In this document: positions 1-11,350 of the stretch, in pieces
Layout of the letters: each line of letters starts with the position of its first letter
Position numbering within the stretch: the first letter of the stretch is position 1
Source of the DNA: Morella rubra
Lineage: Eukaryota; Streptophyta; Magnoliopsida; Fagales; Myricaceae
NCBI GenBank assembly: GCA_003952965.2
Contig: CM025854.1
Location: 9,628,399 to 9,692,398, forward strand
Length of the DNA: 64,000 nt
Reading direction: 5' to 3'
Position numbers and translations under genes: made by a program
Notes under the pieces: model-generated
What the model saw: only the letters and a program-made list of their open reading frames with translations
Database searches by the model: none
What the model was told of the DNA's origin: nothing

Positions 1-1690
1 ATAGAAGCAGCAGGAAAATTTACGATATTGGTTTTATTGATGTTTTGTTTAAAGGAATGTTGTTTTAGCTATGGTATGCATATAATTAACAATTGATACG
101 ATATAATTTTTTTGCCATGTTTAAAAGAGTATGTTTATGGTCATCATGAGTGTTGCACATGGGCACTAGAGGAAAGAAGAGATTGCATTAATAATTTTCT
201 TACGTATCACGTGTTCCTACGTGCCATCACTCCGCAAGAAGCAAAGCATCCTAACAAAATACGAAGCCAGCCGCCGTCACAGCTGCGCATCCTTCAGAAC
301 AAGGCTCGATGATTTATTTTAAGATATCGTATTATGGTCATGTCCTTGATAAATCAATAACAAGAACTTTATGCTCATGTTATAACCTGAAAATATTGAT
401 GCCATACATTGTGTCACAGGTCTAGAGTTTAAATTAGTGTTAATTTGTGATGTGCTGTAACATTAGTATTATAGCACTTGAGCTTAATCTGTTAGACAGC
501 AGTGTCATTACTTAAGTCGCGAAAAGTGCAGCTTAGACCGGTAGATAGATGAGAGACTTTTCAAAAACGTATTCTGGCAATACTCTAGAAGGCAAGATCT
601 GAGGTTGATTCCTATGTACGGAAATGTAACTAATTCGGTCATTTTACGCGGATTCACAGAGGACTATTGACGATAAATGTAAGGGGGAATATTCAACGCT
701 ATAACCCAATTCACTTGGTATTAATAGTGTCTGTCCACGCTTGTTAGAATAATAAGGAATTTTCAAGATGCCTTATAGGGAGTGCTGAAGCAGTGATTGG
801 TTGGTCACTAGTAACCAATTGTCAATACAAAGAAGGGAAGATCGATAGGTAATTTGAAAAGCACTACAATGAGTCGTAGAATGAATCATTTTTCGGCTAT
901 GTGATCGACTATGATTTTTTTGATAGACATACATAAATGGGTTTGCTTATTATTGAGAGTAGAACATATTGCGGATGTTATTTTGCAAGAAACGGTTTAC
1001 AAACAAATCAAAGATGGACTGGTACCAATTCGTGGGCGATTTGCAAAGAGGTCTAATCAGGATTTTGCTTGCGTTGTTTTTCGATCAAAGAGTACTAAAA
1101 TCTGACGTAGAGAAAAGTAGGGGACTATCATAACGTGTAATTGAACTTAAAGTAGATTTGTTTGAATTGAGGCGCTTTACACAAGACTCAGTAATGTGAA
1201 CACAAATTTAATTCTTCAACTCGAGAACGGTTAATTATAGCTGGAAGAATCATATGATATAACTGCAATTATGACTGTTGTTTATACTTGTATTCATGAT
1301 GGGATCAGGATGGGACGTGTAGGGATACCGCTACATTGGGTTTATTTATTTGTATTATAATCTTTTGACTAAGCATATATATATTACTTTTATACTGTCT
1401 TGATGTTAGAAGTAGCTATGACATGTCTTTTAATTTTTAGCAGAACACAACAAGATCTTGCTCACAATAATCGAACAGGATCCACATGCAGGATCAATCA
1501 AGAGATGGTTAACGCTAATAGGTATATATGTGACACATCTCGGGTATGTGATTGGATTTATTGGTAGTATTTCTTTTTTATATATGTTGTTTTAATAAGT
1601 TTGATAAAGATCATATCGTTGACATTTTTAAGCTCTGTTAGTCGTAGGTTTTACATTTATGCAATGTTTCTGTGGCCGATGATTTGTATG
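1..1690. other. No confident gene; probable CACTA interior
   Basis: No ORF here resembles a known protein. A splice-like segment at about 1,440-1,535 (preceded by TTTTTAG, followed by GTATAT) may be an upstream exon of the transposase gene, but its translation is not distinctive. The rest reads as AT-rich intronic or degenerate sequence. Confidence 0.4.
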
Positions 1691-1737
1691 TAGCAGTGGT
1701 GAATCTCTGCTAGGGATGTACGCTAGAAGAAAACAAG

Positions 1738-2580
1738 ATTGAACATGCACGTCGAGCGGATTTATATAAAGTTGTCCATATGTGTTTTGACGGATCTCCA
1801 ATAAATCCGGACGTAGCAGAGAAAATAGTATGTCATTATTACAATTGGAGATTGATTTCAATGTGCGAATATTAATTCAAAATTTAATTGTACGTTGTAC
1901 TCTCTCAGAGGCGAATGGAGGAGATTGGACTGAACGATTCAGGAAGTTCACAAACTTCCAACGAATTTAGAGTGGATGGCAGCATCGGTTGGTCACCATC
2001 TGACCGATATGCACAAGTGATTGGTCCAGAACGACATGGTCGCATTCGCGGCGTTGGATTAGGACCAACTCCTTCATCTCATCCTGCCAACACCAACGTA
2101 AGATCCAGTCAGCCTACATCCTCTAGTAACGAGAGAGCGGTATTTATGGAAAATAGAGTTCAGATGTTGGAGTCTGAAGTAGCATCGCTCAAATCTACAA
2201 TACAAATGATGGCACAAGCTTGGGTAAAAGTTTTATTTACTTATCCTCAAGTATTACTATTGACTCTATTTATGTATATTTCGTAGTTAATTAATGTTTG
2301 TTTAACTGTTGTAGGAGCAACGTCAATACCAAGATGTTCCCAATAACAATCAGGTTTCACCAGCAATTCATAGATCATCTCATGCAAGTCGGAAAACGAG
2401 TGTTGGTAAGATACAAACATAAATGAATACTGCCATTAATTTAATTTTAAGTATGTACTAAGCTCTTTTATCTTTGTTCATGTCATTACTGTTTGTTAAT
2501 TTTACATTATTGTAATAGCAGACAATGCCGATGACGCAGAAAGTGCAGGAGCAGATGGTGCTGAAGGTGGAGAGGATTAA
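1738..2580 (+). CDS. CACTA-associated transposase (plant transposase-24 type), C-terminal exons
   Basis: Four consecutive exons can be read with consistent phase. Exon a (about 1,738-1,836) encodes DGSPINPDVAEKI, a hallmark of the plant Ptta/En/Spm transposase-24 family, and ends at a GTATGT donor. Exon b (1,909-2,223) follows a CTCTCAG acceptor and contains RYAQVIGPERHGRIRGVGLG, then a short coiled-coil-like segment (MENRVQMLESEVASLKSTI). Exon c is 2,315-2,405. Exon d is 2,522-2,580, an acidic tail ending AEGGED and a TAA stop. All three introns are GT-AG. In the family this protein works with a Tnp2-type transposase and is thought to bind subterminal repeats; such repeats lie immediately downstream. 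The start is upstream and not determined. The readable splicing suggests fairly recent activity. Confidence 0.75.
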
Positions 2581-2799
2581 ATTTATAGTTATTTGTACTT
2601 AAATGTCATGACTTGTTAGTTTTTAGTCTATTGAGAAAATGCCTTAACTTATTTTTGTTTGATGCAAAACTTGTAAGACATGCTTATAATAAATATATTT
2701 TGTTTTATTGCACTTTTCTTTGTTTGCATTAATCAATTAAAATCTATAACAAAATTTGTATGGTAGGAAAATATAAAAAAAAAAAAAAAAAAAAACCAA

Positions 2800-3171
2800 A
2801 CCTATAGCGGCAGTCAGTGACCGCCGTTATAGGTGAAACCAACGGATAGGGTTATAGCAGCGGTCATGTAACCGCCGCTATAACCCTATAGCCGACCGTT
2901 GCTACAGCACGTCTGCGGGAAAACCGCAAATGCGGTTGGCTCTATAGCGGCGGTCCGACTGCCGCTGTGTGACCGCCGCTATAGAGCCGACGTATTCACC
3001 AGCGGTCTCTATAACCGCTGCTATAGGGCTGTGCCGACTGTGATATAGCCGCTTGATGCGGCGGCCTGCTATGACCGCCGCTAAAAAACCGCTGCTATAG
3101 CCTATAGCAGTGGTTTTGGAACCTATAGCGGCGGTTTCCGACCGCCGCTATAGGTGCTTTTTTTTGTAGTG
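2800..3171 (+). repeat. CACTA subterminal repeat array plus 3' terminal inverted repeat
   Basis: About ten copies of CTATAGCGGCGGT or its complement ACCGCCGCTATAG occur in both orientations, several as back-to-back palindromes (for example around 2,860-2,890 and 3,125-3,155). The block is far more GC-rich than its surroundings and begins after a poly-A run at about 2,775. Subterminal arrays of this kind are the binding sites for CACTA accessory transposase. The last 18 bases are the terminal inverted repeat. Confidence 0.85.
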
Positions 3172-3992
3172 CCTTTTAAATCTTCTATTGAGAAGTAATA
3201 TGTCCAAATTTGTACTTCTATTAATCATTATGCACAAAAATCTGTCTGAATGGTCATATTGTAGGAAGGAAAAATTGAGGGACTAAAATTTTGTCCCTTA
3301 AAATTGCCTAAAGGAAAGAGGAAATGGGTGCAAAACTCAGCGACAAAAGAAGCAAATCTATTTATTTGATAATAGGCGTCCTAGAGATTTACATGTTGAC
3401 ATATAATATTCAATGTGTCGACACCATCAATATTGCATTCAGGTGTGAGTGTAAAGTGGTGACACTATTTTTTGATGTGTCGACATCGTCCAATTCGCAA
3501 TCGGGTGACAGTGCGATGTGTTGACCCTTTCATCCCATATGTCGACACTATCAATGCATTGATAGACTAACTTAGCACTCAATTAAATTAATATGGTACT
3601 GATCATATTCTATGCATTATCTTCACAATCTACCATTCATTGCAAATGATTTAAGGTAGTGATGACGTTGTCAAGCTGCTCATATTTAGGGGACATACTC
3701 TATACATTTGGTGGATACAAATAAATATATGTATGATGTTGAACAGGTTCAATGCAAGGGAACAAAGAGATTTATATTTCTCAATAATATAAATATAACA
3801 TATTGCAGTCTAACAAACCATATTCGCTGTGAGGATAATTAAGCAAAATATGAGTGATTCAAGGACATCTCTTTGCCATTTTATAAGAAGCAGTTCTAAT
3901 TCCAACAATATTACCATCTTGTATAATGTGTTGGCATATATGTAGACAGCTTGCCATTGCCAAAGTATAAAAGCATGATAGGGAGTGTAAAT

Positions 3993-4553
3993 GGAGGTTC
4001 CCCAAAATTCAAGAGTTTCCTTTGCATAATAGAGGTTCCCTAAAATTCAAAAACAAGTAAAAAACACTTCTATGCACATCTTCCAATCTGCTCAAACTTC
4101 CAAATACTCAATCAGAACACAAGACTTCAATATTTGAGATAAGAGAGCAAAAAAAAAAAAAAACTACCTTGAAGAGTTTCTCAAACTTCCTCACTTAAGT
4201 GCTTTGAGTTAAGCACTTCTCAAAGCACATTATAATCAGCATTTGATAATCGAATACCACAACAAAAACAATCCAATAGAGGTTCCCCAAATGCAAGAGT
4301 TCTCTTTGCATAATGGAGGTTCCCAAAAATTCAAAAACAAGTAGAAAACACTTTTATGAACATCCTCTAATCTACTCAAACTTACAAATGCCCAACCAAA
4401 ACTCAATACTTCAATATTTGAGATAAGAGAGCAAAAAAACTACCTTCAAGAGTTTCTTAAACTTCCTTACTTAAGTGCTTTGAGTTAAGCACTTCTCAAA
4501 GCATATTATAATTAGCATATGAGAATTGAATATTACAACAAAAACAGTCCAAT
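3993..4553 (-). repeat. Tandem duplication of ~283 bp in Copia-C 3' non-coding tract
   Basis: The segment starting GAGGTTCCCCAAA at about 3,993 recurs at about 4,276, in the same order throughout: GCATAATGGAGG-like block, AAACAAGTA, CTTCAATATTTGAGATAAGA, a poly-A run, ACTTAAGTGCTTTGAGTTAA, GCACTTCTCAAAGCA. The copies differ by scattered substitutions and poly-A length. A related single-copy tract lies in Copia-A at about 15,950-16,320 and 47,080-47,500. Confidence 0.85.
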
Positions 4554-4845
4554 AACATTAACATAACAACTCATTTAGAGATGTCCAATAAATTTGTACA
4601 ACAACATTAACATAACTGCTAAAAGCAGATATCTAATAACATTAACATAATCAACCTGTCCAATAACATTAACATAATAACTCAAAGCAGATGTCCAATA
4701 ACATTAACATAATAAATGTCTGTCTAACAACATTTACATAATAACTCAAATGTCTAGTCCAATAACATTAACATAATAAACCTGTCCAACAACATTTACA
4801 TAATAACAAACTAAGTTTGGTCCAATAACATTAACATAATAAATC
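4545..4845 (-). repeat. Short tandem array, core CAATAACATTAACATAA
   Basis: Some nine copies of the 17-base core CAATAACATTAACATAA, some as CAACATTTACATAA, are spaced 30-45 bases apart with spacers such as CTCAAAGCAGATGTC. The array directly follows the 283-bp tandem duplication, so this tract grew by repeated slippage or unequal exchange. Confidence 0.85.
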
Positions 4846-5074
4846 TGTGAAAAAACTTGCAACTGTTTAACAAATACAAGTAAACTAACTATGTCTAATC
4901 ATAGTGAGGATGAAAATCACTATTACAACAAAACTATCCTCGACTAGAGCAAAAAACAAAAAACAGCAAGTCTCTCTGAAAAGGCCAGAATCATTTCTCT
5001 TTTTTTTTTGGAGGTGGTGGATGTTTGTGCTCTACTTCAAACTTTTTCTAGAATTGCACCCAAGTGGCTGTGAA

Positions 5075-6532
5075 CTAGTATGTCCACTTCATCACATGAG
5101 GACGAAGTAATCTGTCAGTATTCATGCAAACCTTGGTGACTTGAGTGATATCCTCATGTGATTTCTTCACAAAGGTTTGGAGCTCTGTAGAGGTGGCCTT
5201 AAACTCATCAGTGGTGCCTTGAATCACATCAGCTGTCGCTGTTATGCTATTGCTAACTTGGTTCTGGAGGGACTTCACATCTTTGTCAACTGTCCCAAAT
5301 CGTCCAGTATGATCAGTGAGAATCTTCTTCACATAAGCAAACCCTATCTTCACACTGGTAGCGAGATCCTCAACACTCTTACTCAATTTTTGTTGTTTAG
5401 TCTTCAAGTCAGCGATGGATGCCTCAAAGTGACCCAAACAAGGCTCATGAGCACTGGAAGCCCGAGTAGTTCTAGAGGATGTTGCAATGAGTAGTTTATG
5501 AGGTCTCAAGACCGGAGTCCTATCATTCACATGACTCCTATCACCTATAGGGGTCCCTTCATTATCACCAGCTCCATCATCACTCTCATCATCTTCTTCC
5601 TCTGCCTTTGAATCAACCTTCTTAGGTGTCATCATCAGTTTCAAAAAACCCCATCAGCCTCAAGGTTTTTTTGTTGTATCCCTTGGTCTCTTTGGATTTC
5701 TCTTTAACCTCCCCAGTCACTTTAACATCATATACAGAAAACAATTAGGTAAAAATCATGGCATAAGGAAGTCCTTGCTTTTTCTTTTTGGTTGCAGCCT
5801 TCATTTGGTTAAGCATCAAATGTCCAAGATTCATGTGATCAAGCAATACATCACAGATATGTCCAAGAACCTGAGGTACTCAAACTTACCCATTCTCGGG
5901 AGGATAATGTTGGGGACCATGAGATGTAAAAGTCTCCTATGGATGGTCAAATCATAGGCCTGATACTTGACCATTTGATCTAGGTCTGGGTTATCCAAAA
6001 CCACCCTAAGAATGTCAAGAGGTTCAACCACTGACATATCAGACCACCCATATGCATCAAAAAATTTCTTGCCTGAGTTAGGCGCTTCGGCCAAGGTGTT
6101 AAGCATAGTCACAGACAAATCCAGCCGTTTCCCATTAACTAAACTACAAGCATCTTCAATTGCTGTACAATCAAAATTTGCATATCCTAGTATGACCAAG
6201 TATGGAAAAGTATCAACCTTCATAGTCACAAACACAAACTAGCCTTGGTAATCAAACATTTCTTTGAAATTGAACCCATTTTGACTGAACGAGGGGAAGT
6301 TAATCCATCTACCCGCAATGACCTTTTTATTACAATAACCATTTACATATTTATTTCGACAGAGACTTGACCTGTAAACCTGTAGTTCTTGTGCATCAGA
6401 CTGTTTTGTAACTTTTTCCCCCTTTTTGTACCCTATAACTGGCAGAATTGAGTGTCTGGCATGTAACTCTCTTAGTACCCTTGGTAGACATCTTTGTAAG
6501 GGAAAAGAGAGGGATTTGAGGGTTATCAGCAA
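5075..6532 (-). pseudogene. Accessory (envelope-like) ORF region of Copia-C
   Basis: Two parts are visible. The first (about 5,831-6,532) resembles the 'putative plant transposon protein' domain found in accessory ORFs of Sirevirus-like elements, with RRLLHLMVPNIILPRMGKF. The second (5,075-5,644) has an acidic linker followed by a helical, coiled-coil-like tail of about 110 residues ending MKWTY. That tail is clearly homologous to the accessory ORF of Copia-A in both palindrome arms: HTxxFGT, QVSN, DEF and FVK positions and the terminal MKWTY are shared. In SIRE-type Copia elements an extra ORF of this kind lies between pol and the 3' LTR and is called envelope-like; its function is unproven. 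The copy is broken and treated as a fossil. Confidence 0.6.
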
Positions 6533-6927
6533 AATGCTGGTTATTCGGCTATGAGTTGTGGATATTTGAGTGAGAAGAGATAAATGTGAGTGTTTTGGAC
6601 AAGACAGAGAGGTTTTTGGGAGAAAATGACAAGACCCTGTGCACTAAGGTTTATTTATAAGAACCGCAAACCGTTTTAAAAACTTAGTTCAAAATTTGTG
6701 TCGACATGTAATGAGAGAGTGTTGACACTGTTCATCAATGGCTCTTGGTAAGGTGACCGATGTGTTGACACATTATTTGATGGTGTTGACACATATATAT
6801 CCAGAAATTTAAAAAAAATGAACTAGAAGAGTCGACATGGTCTATTACAATAAGTAGTGACACATTATATGCAGTTTCAAAAAAAATGATGGCCATTGAT
6901 GGTTAATGATTTTTTATATATTTTTTA

Positions 6928-7180
6928 GGGAAATTTGCAATTTAGTCACTAGCTTTATACCACGCTGACAATTTAGTCACTAGTTTTATTTTTTTTACTA
7001 TAGGATCATTGACTTTATATGGTTGGGACAATCTGGTCCTTTCGTCCATGTGCCGTCACCCCACTTAATAGTATCTTCTGCCACGTCATCTTCTTGCCCA
7101 ATCAGCACCCACTAACGCTACATTGTTGCCAGGTCACCTTTTTTTTTTTTTTTATCAAAACTCACCATTTCACTCACATA
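6928..7180 (+). repeat. MULE left terminal inverted repeat
   Basis: This is the inverted partner of about 9,995-10,252. Shared landmarks are ACGCTGACAATTTAGTCAC, CACTTAA with GTATC, GCCACGTCATCTTCTTGCCC and the poly-T before ATCAAAACTCACCATTTCAC. Confidence 0.88.
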
Positions 7181-7199
7181 AAATTTTACAGTTTCACTT

Positions 7200-8675
7200 A
7201 AACGACACACAGTATGAGAGTGAAGGTGAATTTCTTCATTCAAAAGACCAACGTACACATTCTTCGTTTGGGGCAATGTTCGATCCTGTTCTAAGTGTTA
7301 TTGATTTTCCCTAACCGTTCTAAAATTGCTTTGTCCTAGAATATTCGAAGTCTTCGAAGTGTGAAAGAAAATTGGGTGATTTCGAAGTGTGGAAGCAGAT
7401 TCTGTGATTTCGTGGGAACCCTAGCAAATATTCGGGGGCATTACGATTTAGGGGTGCACTAGGGTTGGATCTTCGAAGCAGACACTCTTAAGGTAACCCA
7501 TTTCTTTATTTTGGCTTTGTCTCACCTATTCGAGGCTTATACACTACCCTTTATTTGCCTTTATACGCTGGTTTTTTGTCGTAGTTAAAACCCATTTACT
7601 GTGGATGACCTATTTCTTTATTGCCCTTTTTGCAGGTCGGTGGCTGGAGGACAAATTCTTTTTCCCAATAATGTCGGGAGGTAGGACAAATTCATGATGA
7701 AGGGCATGTACCTGCAGTGGATGAGGGACAGGTTGAAGCAGCAGATGGGGGAGATGTTGGTGGACCATCAGTTTAGCACCTTAATGGAATCGGCCATTTT
7801 TGTATATGTAACTGTAACTATAGAACTTCATAGACCATTAGTTTAGCATGCTGAATGTATTTTTGGGGAGCTGTAGTTATACTGATGTAATTTTGAGGTG
7901 CTGGTGTACTTATAGTGTTTGTGTATTGATGAGCAATGAGAGCTGTAATTTTAACTTATGTGATTGGAAACTAATGTGATCTTGAGGTATTTTGGAATTT
8001 GATGTGATCTTGAGTTGTTATTTTAACTGATGTGATAAGCAGATTTAACGGTCATTTTGCAGCATTTAAGTTTTTGGGTTGTTTAGGCTTATGTGATGGC
8101 CTAAGTTTGGGTCTGTAGGAAGGGTTGTTTAGGTTTATGTGATCTACAAATGTGATCTGCAGATGTGATCTGCAGATTTAGGGGTCATATTGATGGTATT
8201 TTGGGTCATTTTGCAGCATTTAAGTTTAGGGGTCCTTAGTTTTAGGTTTTTTGTCAATTTTGCAGCAGATACAAGTCATTTTGTCAATTGACACCTTAGT
8301 TTTGGATTTTTTTGTGAAGTCATTTTGTCAATTTAGTTACAAGACACAAGTCATTTTGTCCATTTTGCAATTACTAATGCCAGCAATTTGTTACAAGACA
8401 CAAGTAATTTCACAAGGAATCTTCATTAATACATACTGCCATTCATACATACTAAGACAAGGAATCTGTTACAAGACACAAGTAACCATTACACAAGGTC
8501 ATTTTTTGGCATTTGCAAACTAACTGACTTCCACTAACCATTGGCTTTGCAAGAAATAACTGCCACTAACATTTCTAACACGTTGCAAACTAACTGACTT
8601 CTCAAAAACCATTACACAATTTCATTTGCAATGCATCACCTAACCTAGTTATCTAACACATTGGAAACTAACTGC
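7200..8675 (+). other. MULE interior without a clear gene; short direct repeats
   Basis: About 7,330-7,690 has exon-like composition with GTAACC and TTTGCAG splice-like edges (a second captured fragment is possible), but no recognisable protein. 8,130-8,190 repeats TGTGATCTGCAGAT, and 8,265-8,500 repeats TTACAAGACACAAGTAA-like units. Confidence 0.4.
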
Positions 8676-8677
8676 CA

Positions 8678-9798
8678 CTAACATTTCTTCACAGTGGTCC
8701 TTAGGAACAATGCACCCATAACAGCAACTGCCATTAATGATGCTCCAACAATAGACTTCAGTCTTCTCACAGTTTGCTTTAATACATCATTCTCCTTCTG
8801 CATCTCTTTATTTCTCCTTGTCAAATGTAGTCCCACCTCCATCCCACGGGGGCAGACACGAGGATCAAACCAACAAAAAAAGCCACAATGCTTAGTTGTC
8901 TGCAAACAGAGACACCCACAATCATGCACTCAAATATAACAAGTAAGGAAATATTGAAGGACGAGATTTAACCATATGATTTTAACAATATTGACCAAAT
9001 ATACCAAAAATACCAACAAACCTGTTTAATTCAAAGATTTTAACAATCCCAATGCATGGAAGTTTCAAACAGTGTATGAAAGAATGTTCAATCAGTGTAT
9101 GTTCAAATAGTTCATTAATCAGTCTATTAATCAGTGTATGTTCATTCAATATACTAATCAGTGTATGTTCAATCAGTATATGAATGGAAGTTTCAAAGAA
9201 TGTTTAACAATCTTAATGCATGAAAGTTTTATGACTTTCAAACAGTGTATGCTCAATCATAAATAAAGTATCCTTTTTTCTACAAAGTATCAGTCATAAA
9301 CAAAATACTGCCTCTATTCATATGATAACTTTGTACAAACAGATTCATACTTTAATCACTACGTTTATATTAAACTATAAAGTTTCAAATGCATTAACAC
9401 CCAAGAATCTAAAGAACAAAATCCACTTGCCAATATATTCCAGCCAAATGTAATCCAGCCTATTTGTACTCAAAAACTGCAAAATTATAGCTCAGCAGCA
9501 TCAAATCCCGAATGGAGAAAACCAACAATCCACAGACATCCTCTAATTTCCCAACAAGCAATTCTCTTTTAGTTGCAAGACATATTCTGAGACTAAGTGG
9601 AGTTCTATAACATATTTCCCTTCGATTTGTCTATGTGGAGTAATAATTGGGAAAGAAGATTGCGAAAACGAACCCTTTGCAATAAAATCGCAAAAATCAA
9701 ATCAAAACCATAAAACCACAAAGCAATTCAGCAAACGAAGATTGCAAAAATGAAAAGGTGAAAGAACCAAACCCAAATACTAACCTTCCCTCAGACAT
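8678..9798 (-). pseudogene. GRF-type zinc-finger protein gene fragment captured in the MULE
   Basis: The 3' exon (8,678-8,899, behind a TTTGCAG acceptor) encodes HCGFFCWFDPRVCPRG, the second half of a GRF zinc finger (CGFFxWxDP..CPRG), then a charged helix with KEMQKENDVLKQTVRRLK and a hydrophobic C-terminal segment (SLMAVAVMGALFL). That architecture is usual for small plant GRF-finger proteins, which end in a coiled coil and a membrane segment. A likely first exon is ATGTCTGAGGGAAG (9,785-9,798) with a GTTAGT donor. The middle exon that should carry the first metal-binding half is degenerate; a weak candidate lies near 9,560-9,640. GRF-finger fragments are common cargo in plant MULEs. Function in the cell is unknown. 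Confidence 0.6.
9080..9260. repeat. Degenerate tandem repeat ATCAGTGTATGTTCAAT
   Basis: At least six imperfect copies of a 16-20-base unit built on CAGTGTATGTTCAAT lie in the intron of the captured GRF-finger fragment. Confidence 0.7.
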
Positions 9799-9994
9799 TG
9801 TTGATTTGCGCAAAACGTTCCCCGGGTTTTGAAGTTAAGAAATCATTCTCCTCTCTAGCCTAGGGTTTGCGAAAAAGGGGGAAATGCTCTCGTGAAGGAG
9901 GATTTTGTTGCAGCTGCATGATTTGAGAAAAAAGAGGCCCATCCTTTAATGAAATTGTGCGTTTAATGAAAGTGTGCTTGTACAATATTATACG

Positions 9995-10252
9995 GTCTAC
10001 CGTTTAGTTTGAGTGAAATGGTGAGTTTTGATAAAAAAAAAAAAGGTGACTTGGCAGCAATGTAGCATTAGTGGGCGCTGATTGGGCAAGAAGATGACGT
10101 GGCAGACGATACCGTTAAGTGGGGTGACAACACATACGGAAGGACCAGATCGTCCCAACCATATAAACTCCGTGATCCTATCGTAAAAAAATAAAACTTA
10201 GTGACTAAATTGTCAGCGTGTATAAACCTAGTGACTAAATTGCCAGTTTCCC
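9995..10252 (-). repeat. MULE right terminal inverted repeat
   Basis: Inverted partner of 6,928-7,180, bounded outside by the 9-base target duplication TATTTTCTA. Confidence 0.88.
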
Positions 10253-10261
10253 TATTTTCTA

Positions 10262-10499
10262 TTTTAAAAAATGTTTTCTAATTCAAATATATTTTGTTTT
10301 ACACACATTTATGTAGACCCCACCATATACACAAATACAAAAAAACATATTTCAAAATTTTTGCTTAAACTATATTTCAAAACATATGCACATAATATAT
10401 TTTAACAACCAAATGGACAATTAATGCAATCAATATAATTTTTTGCTTAAACATATTTCAAAAAAAGCTAAGAATAATTAATGCACAGAAAGTATTTTA
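10262..10499. other. AT-rich non-coding stretch
   Basis: Between the MULE target duplication and the Tnp2 fragment; nothing recognisable on either strand. Confidence 0.6.
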
Positions 10500-11350
10500 A
10501 CAACAATGAACAAATGCACTGTTTATGCAATTAATCAAACTATGGCTATAATTTATACAAATCACATGCTTGCAAGAATGATTGTGTTTTGTTCTATAAT
10601 GAAAAAAATCAAAGAGATGAATGTCCAGTATGTGGTGAGTCAAGGCGGAAGAATGATTCAAATAGCACATATAAGATTCCTAGAAAGGTGCTTTAACATT
10701 TTCCTCTCATCCCAAGGCTTCAAAGATTATTCATGTCTAGTAAGACTACATCGGATTTAAGATGGCATGACCTGAAGAGGGTGAAGGACAATGGGGCGCT
10801 ACGGCACCCGGCTGATTCAATTGCATGGAAGGAGTTTGACTGATTGCATGGATGGTTTGGCGCAAAGGCATGCAATCTATGACTGGGTCTAGCCACTAAT
10901 GGTTTCAATCCATTCAGGAATATATGCACGAATTACAGCACGTGGCTGATTGCGTTGATGCCATATAATTTGCCATCGTGGAAATGCATGAAAGAACCAT
11001 ATATGTTCATGACATTACTAATCACAGACCCTCATTCACCTGGAAATAATATTGATGTGTTTATACAACTGTTGATTGACAAGTTGAAGCAACTCTGGGA
11101 GGATGAGATTCAAATATTTGATGTGTCAACGTCAGTCACCTTTACGATGCATGCCGCAGTGATGTAGACCATTGAGTGGAGCACTAAAAGAAAATTGGTT
11201 TGTCCATCATGCAACAAAGAGGCTGTCTTTAAATGGTTGAAGCATAGCTGAAAGCTATCCTATATAGGCCACAGAAGGTTTTTGGATAGGGGTCATAGTT
11301 GGCAAAGAAATAAGGCCATGTTCGATGGCAGACGAGCATCGAATGGTATC
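10500..11350 (+). pseudogene. CACTA Tnp2-type transposase (transposase-21 family) pseudogene fragment
   Basis: The translation carries the conserved Tnp2 block in order: SHACKNDCVLFY, DECPVCGESRRK, FPLIPRLQRLFMSSKT, DLRWH, LRHPADSIAWKEFD, GLATNGFNPF, YNLPSWKCMKEPY, SPGNNIDVFIQLLIDKLKQL, and near 11,200-11,345 LVCPSCNKEA followed by RRFLDRGHSWQRNKAMF. The N-terminal and C-terminal thirds are missing. There are several in-frame stops (after KVL, after KEFD, after KACNL, after HAAVM) and another near KHS, so it is dead. Tnp2 is the catalytic transposase of CACTA elements. It stops abruptly at about 11,350 where Copia-A LTR sequence begins. No CACTA termini flank it, so it cannot be assigned to either CACTA element in the window. 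Confidence 0.85.

Larger units (their letters stand above)
1..3171 (+). mobile_element. CACTA (En/Spm) DNA transposon, 3' part
   Basis: The element ends at 3,171 with the inverted terminal signature TGTAGTG, which reads CACTACAAAAAAAAGCACC on the minus strand, the classic CACTA terminus. Just inside it lies a dense subterminal array of TATAGCGG motifs in both orientations, and further in is a spliced transposase gene of the plant transposase-24 type. No 5' CACTA terminus is visible, so the element starts left of the window. The boundary rests on TIR, subterminal repeats and gene content; the 3-bp target duplication cannot be tested with one end. Confidence 0.85.
3410..6870 (-). mobile_element. 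Sirevirus-like Copia LTR retroelement fossil (Copia-C), fragment
   Basis: This minus-strand fragment is related to Copia-A of the palindrome. Shared parts, in element order, are an accessory ORF region (5,075-6,532), a non-coding tract with the phrase CAATCAGAACACAAGACTTC (about 3,990-4,550), and blocks of TGTCGACA palindromes at 3,414-3,545 and 6,695-6,860 like those in the Copia-A LTRs. gag and pol were not seen and no LTR pair was delimited, so only the 3' half seems preserved. It is an old, broken copy. Edges are approximate. Confidence 0.6.
6928..10252. mobile_element. Mutator-like transposon with long TIRs (Pack-MULE type)
   Basis: The ends are long inverted repeats. GGGAAATTTGCAATTTAGTC at 6,928 matches, inverted, GACTAAATTGCCAGTTTCCC ending at 10,252, and the match continues for about 250 bases on each side (to about 7,180 and from about 9,995). 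The flanks are TATTTTTTA (6,919-6,927) and TATTTTCTA (10,253-10,261), a 9-base target duplication with one mismatch, as Mutator superfamily elements make. No MURA transposase is present; instead there is a fragment of a GRF-zinc-finger gene. This fits a non-autonomous, gene-carrying MULE. The TIRs differ at roughly one base in ten by eye, so the insertion is not recent. Confidence 0.88.

Noticed and set aside
4545-4845. Regularly spaced short repeats resembling a CRISPR array
   Set aside because: The spacers are variants of each other, the tract sits in a plant retroelement and no cas genes exist.
10500-11350. Tnp2 fragment as the transposase of the first CACTA element
   Set aside because: It lies 7 kb beyond that element's 3' terminus at 3,171, with a MULE and a Copia fossil between.
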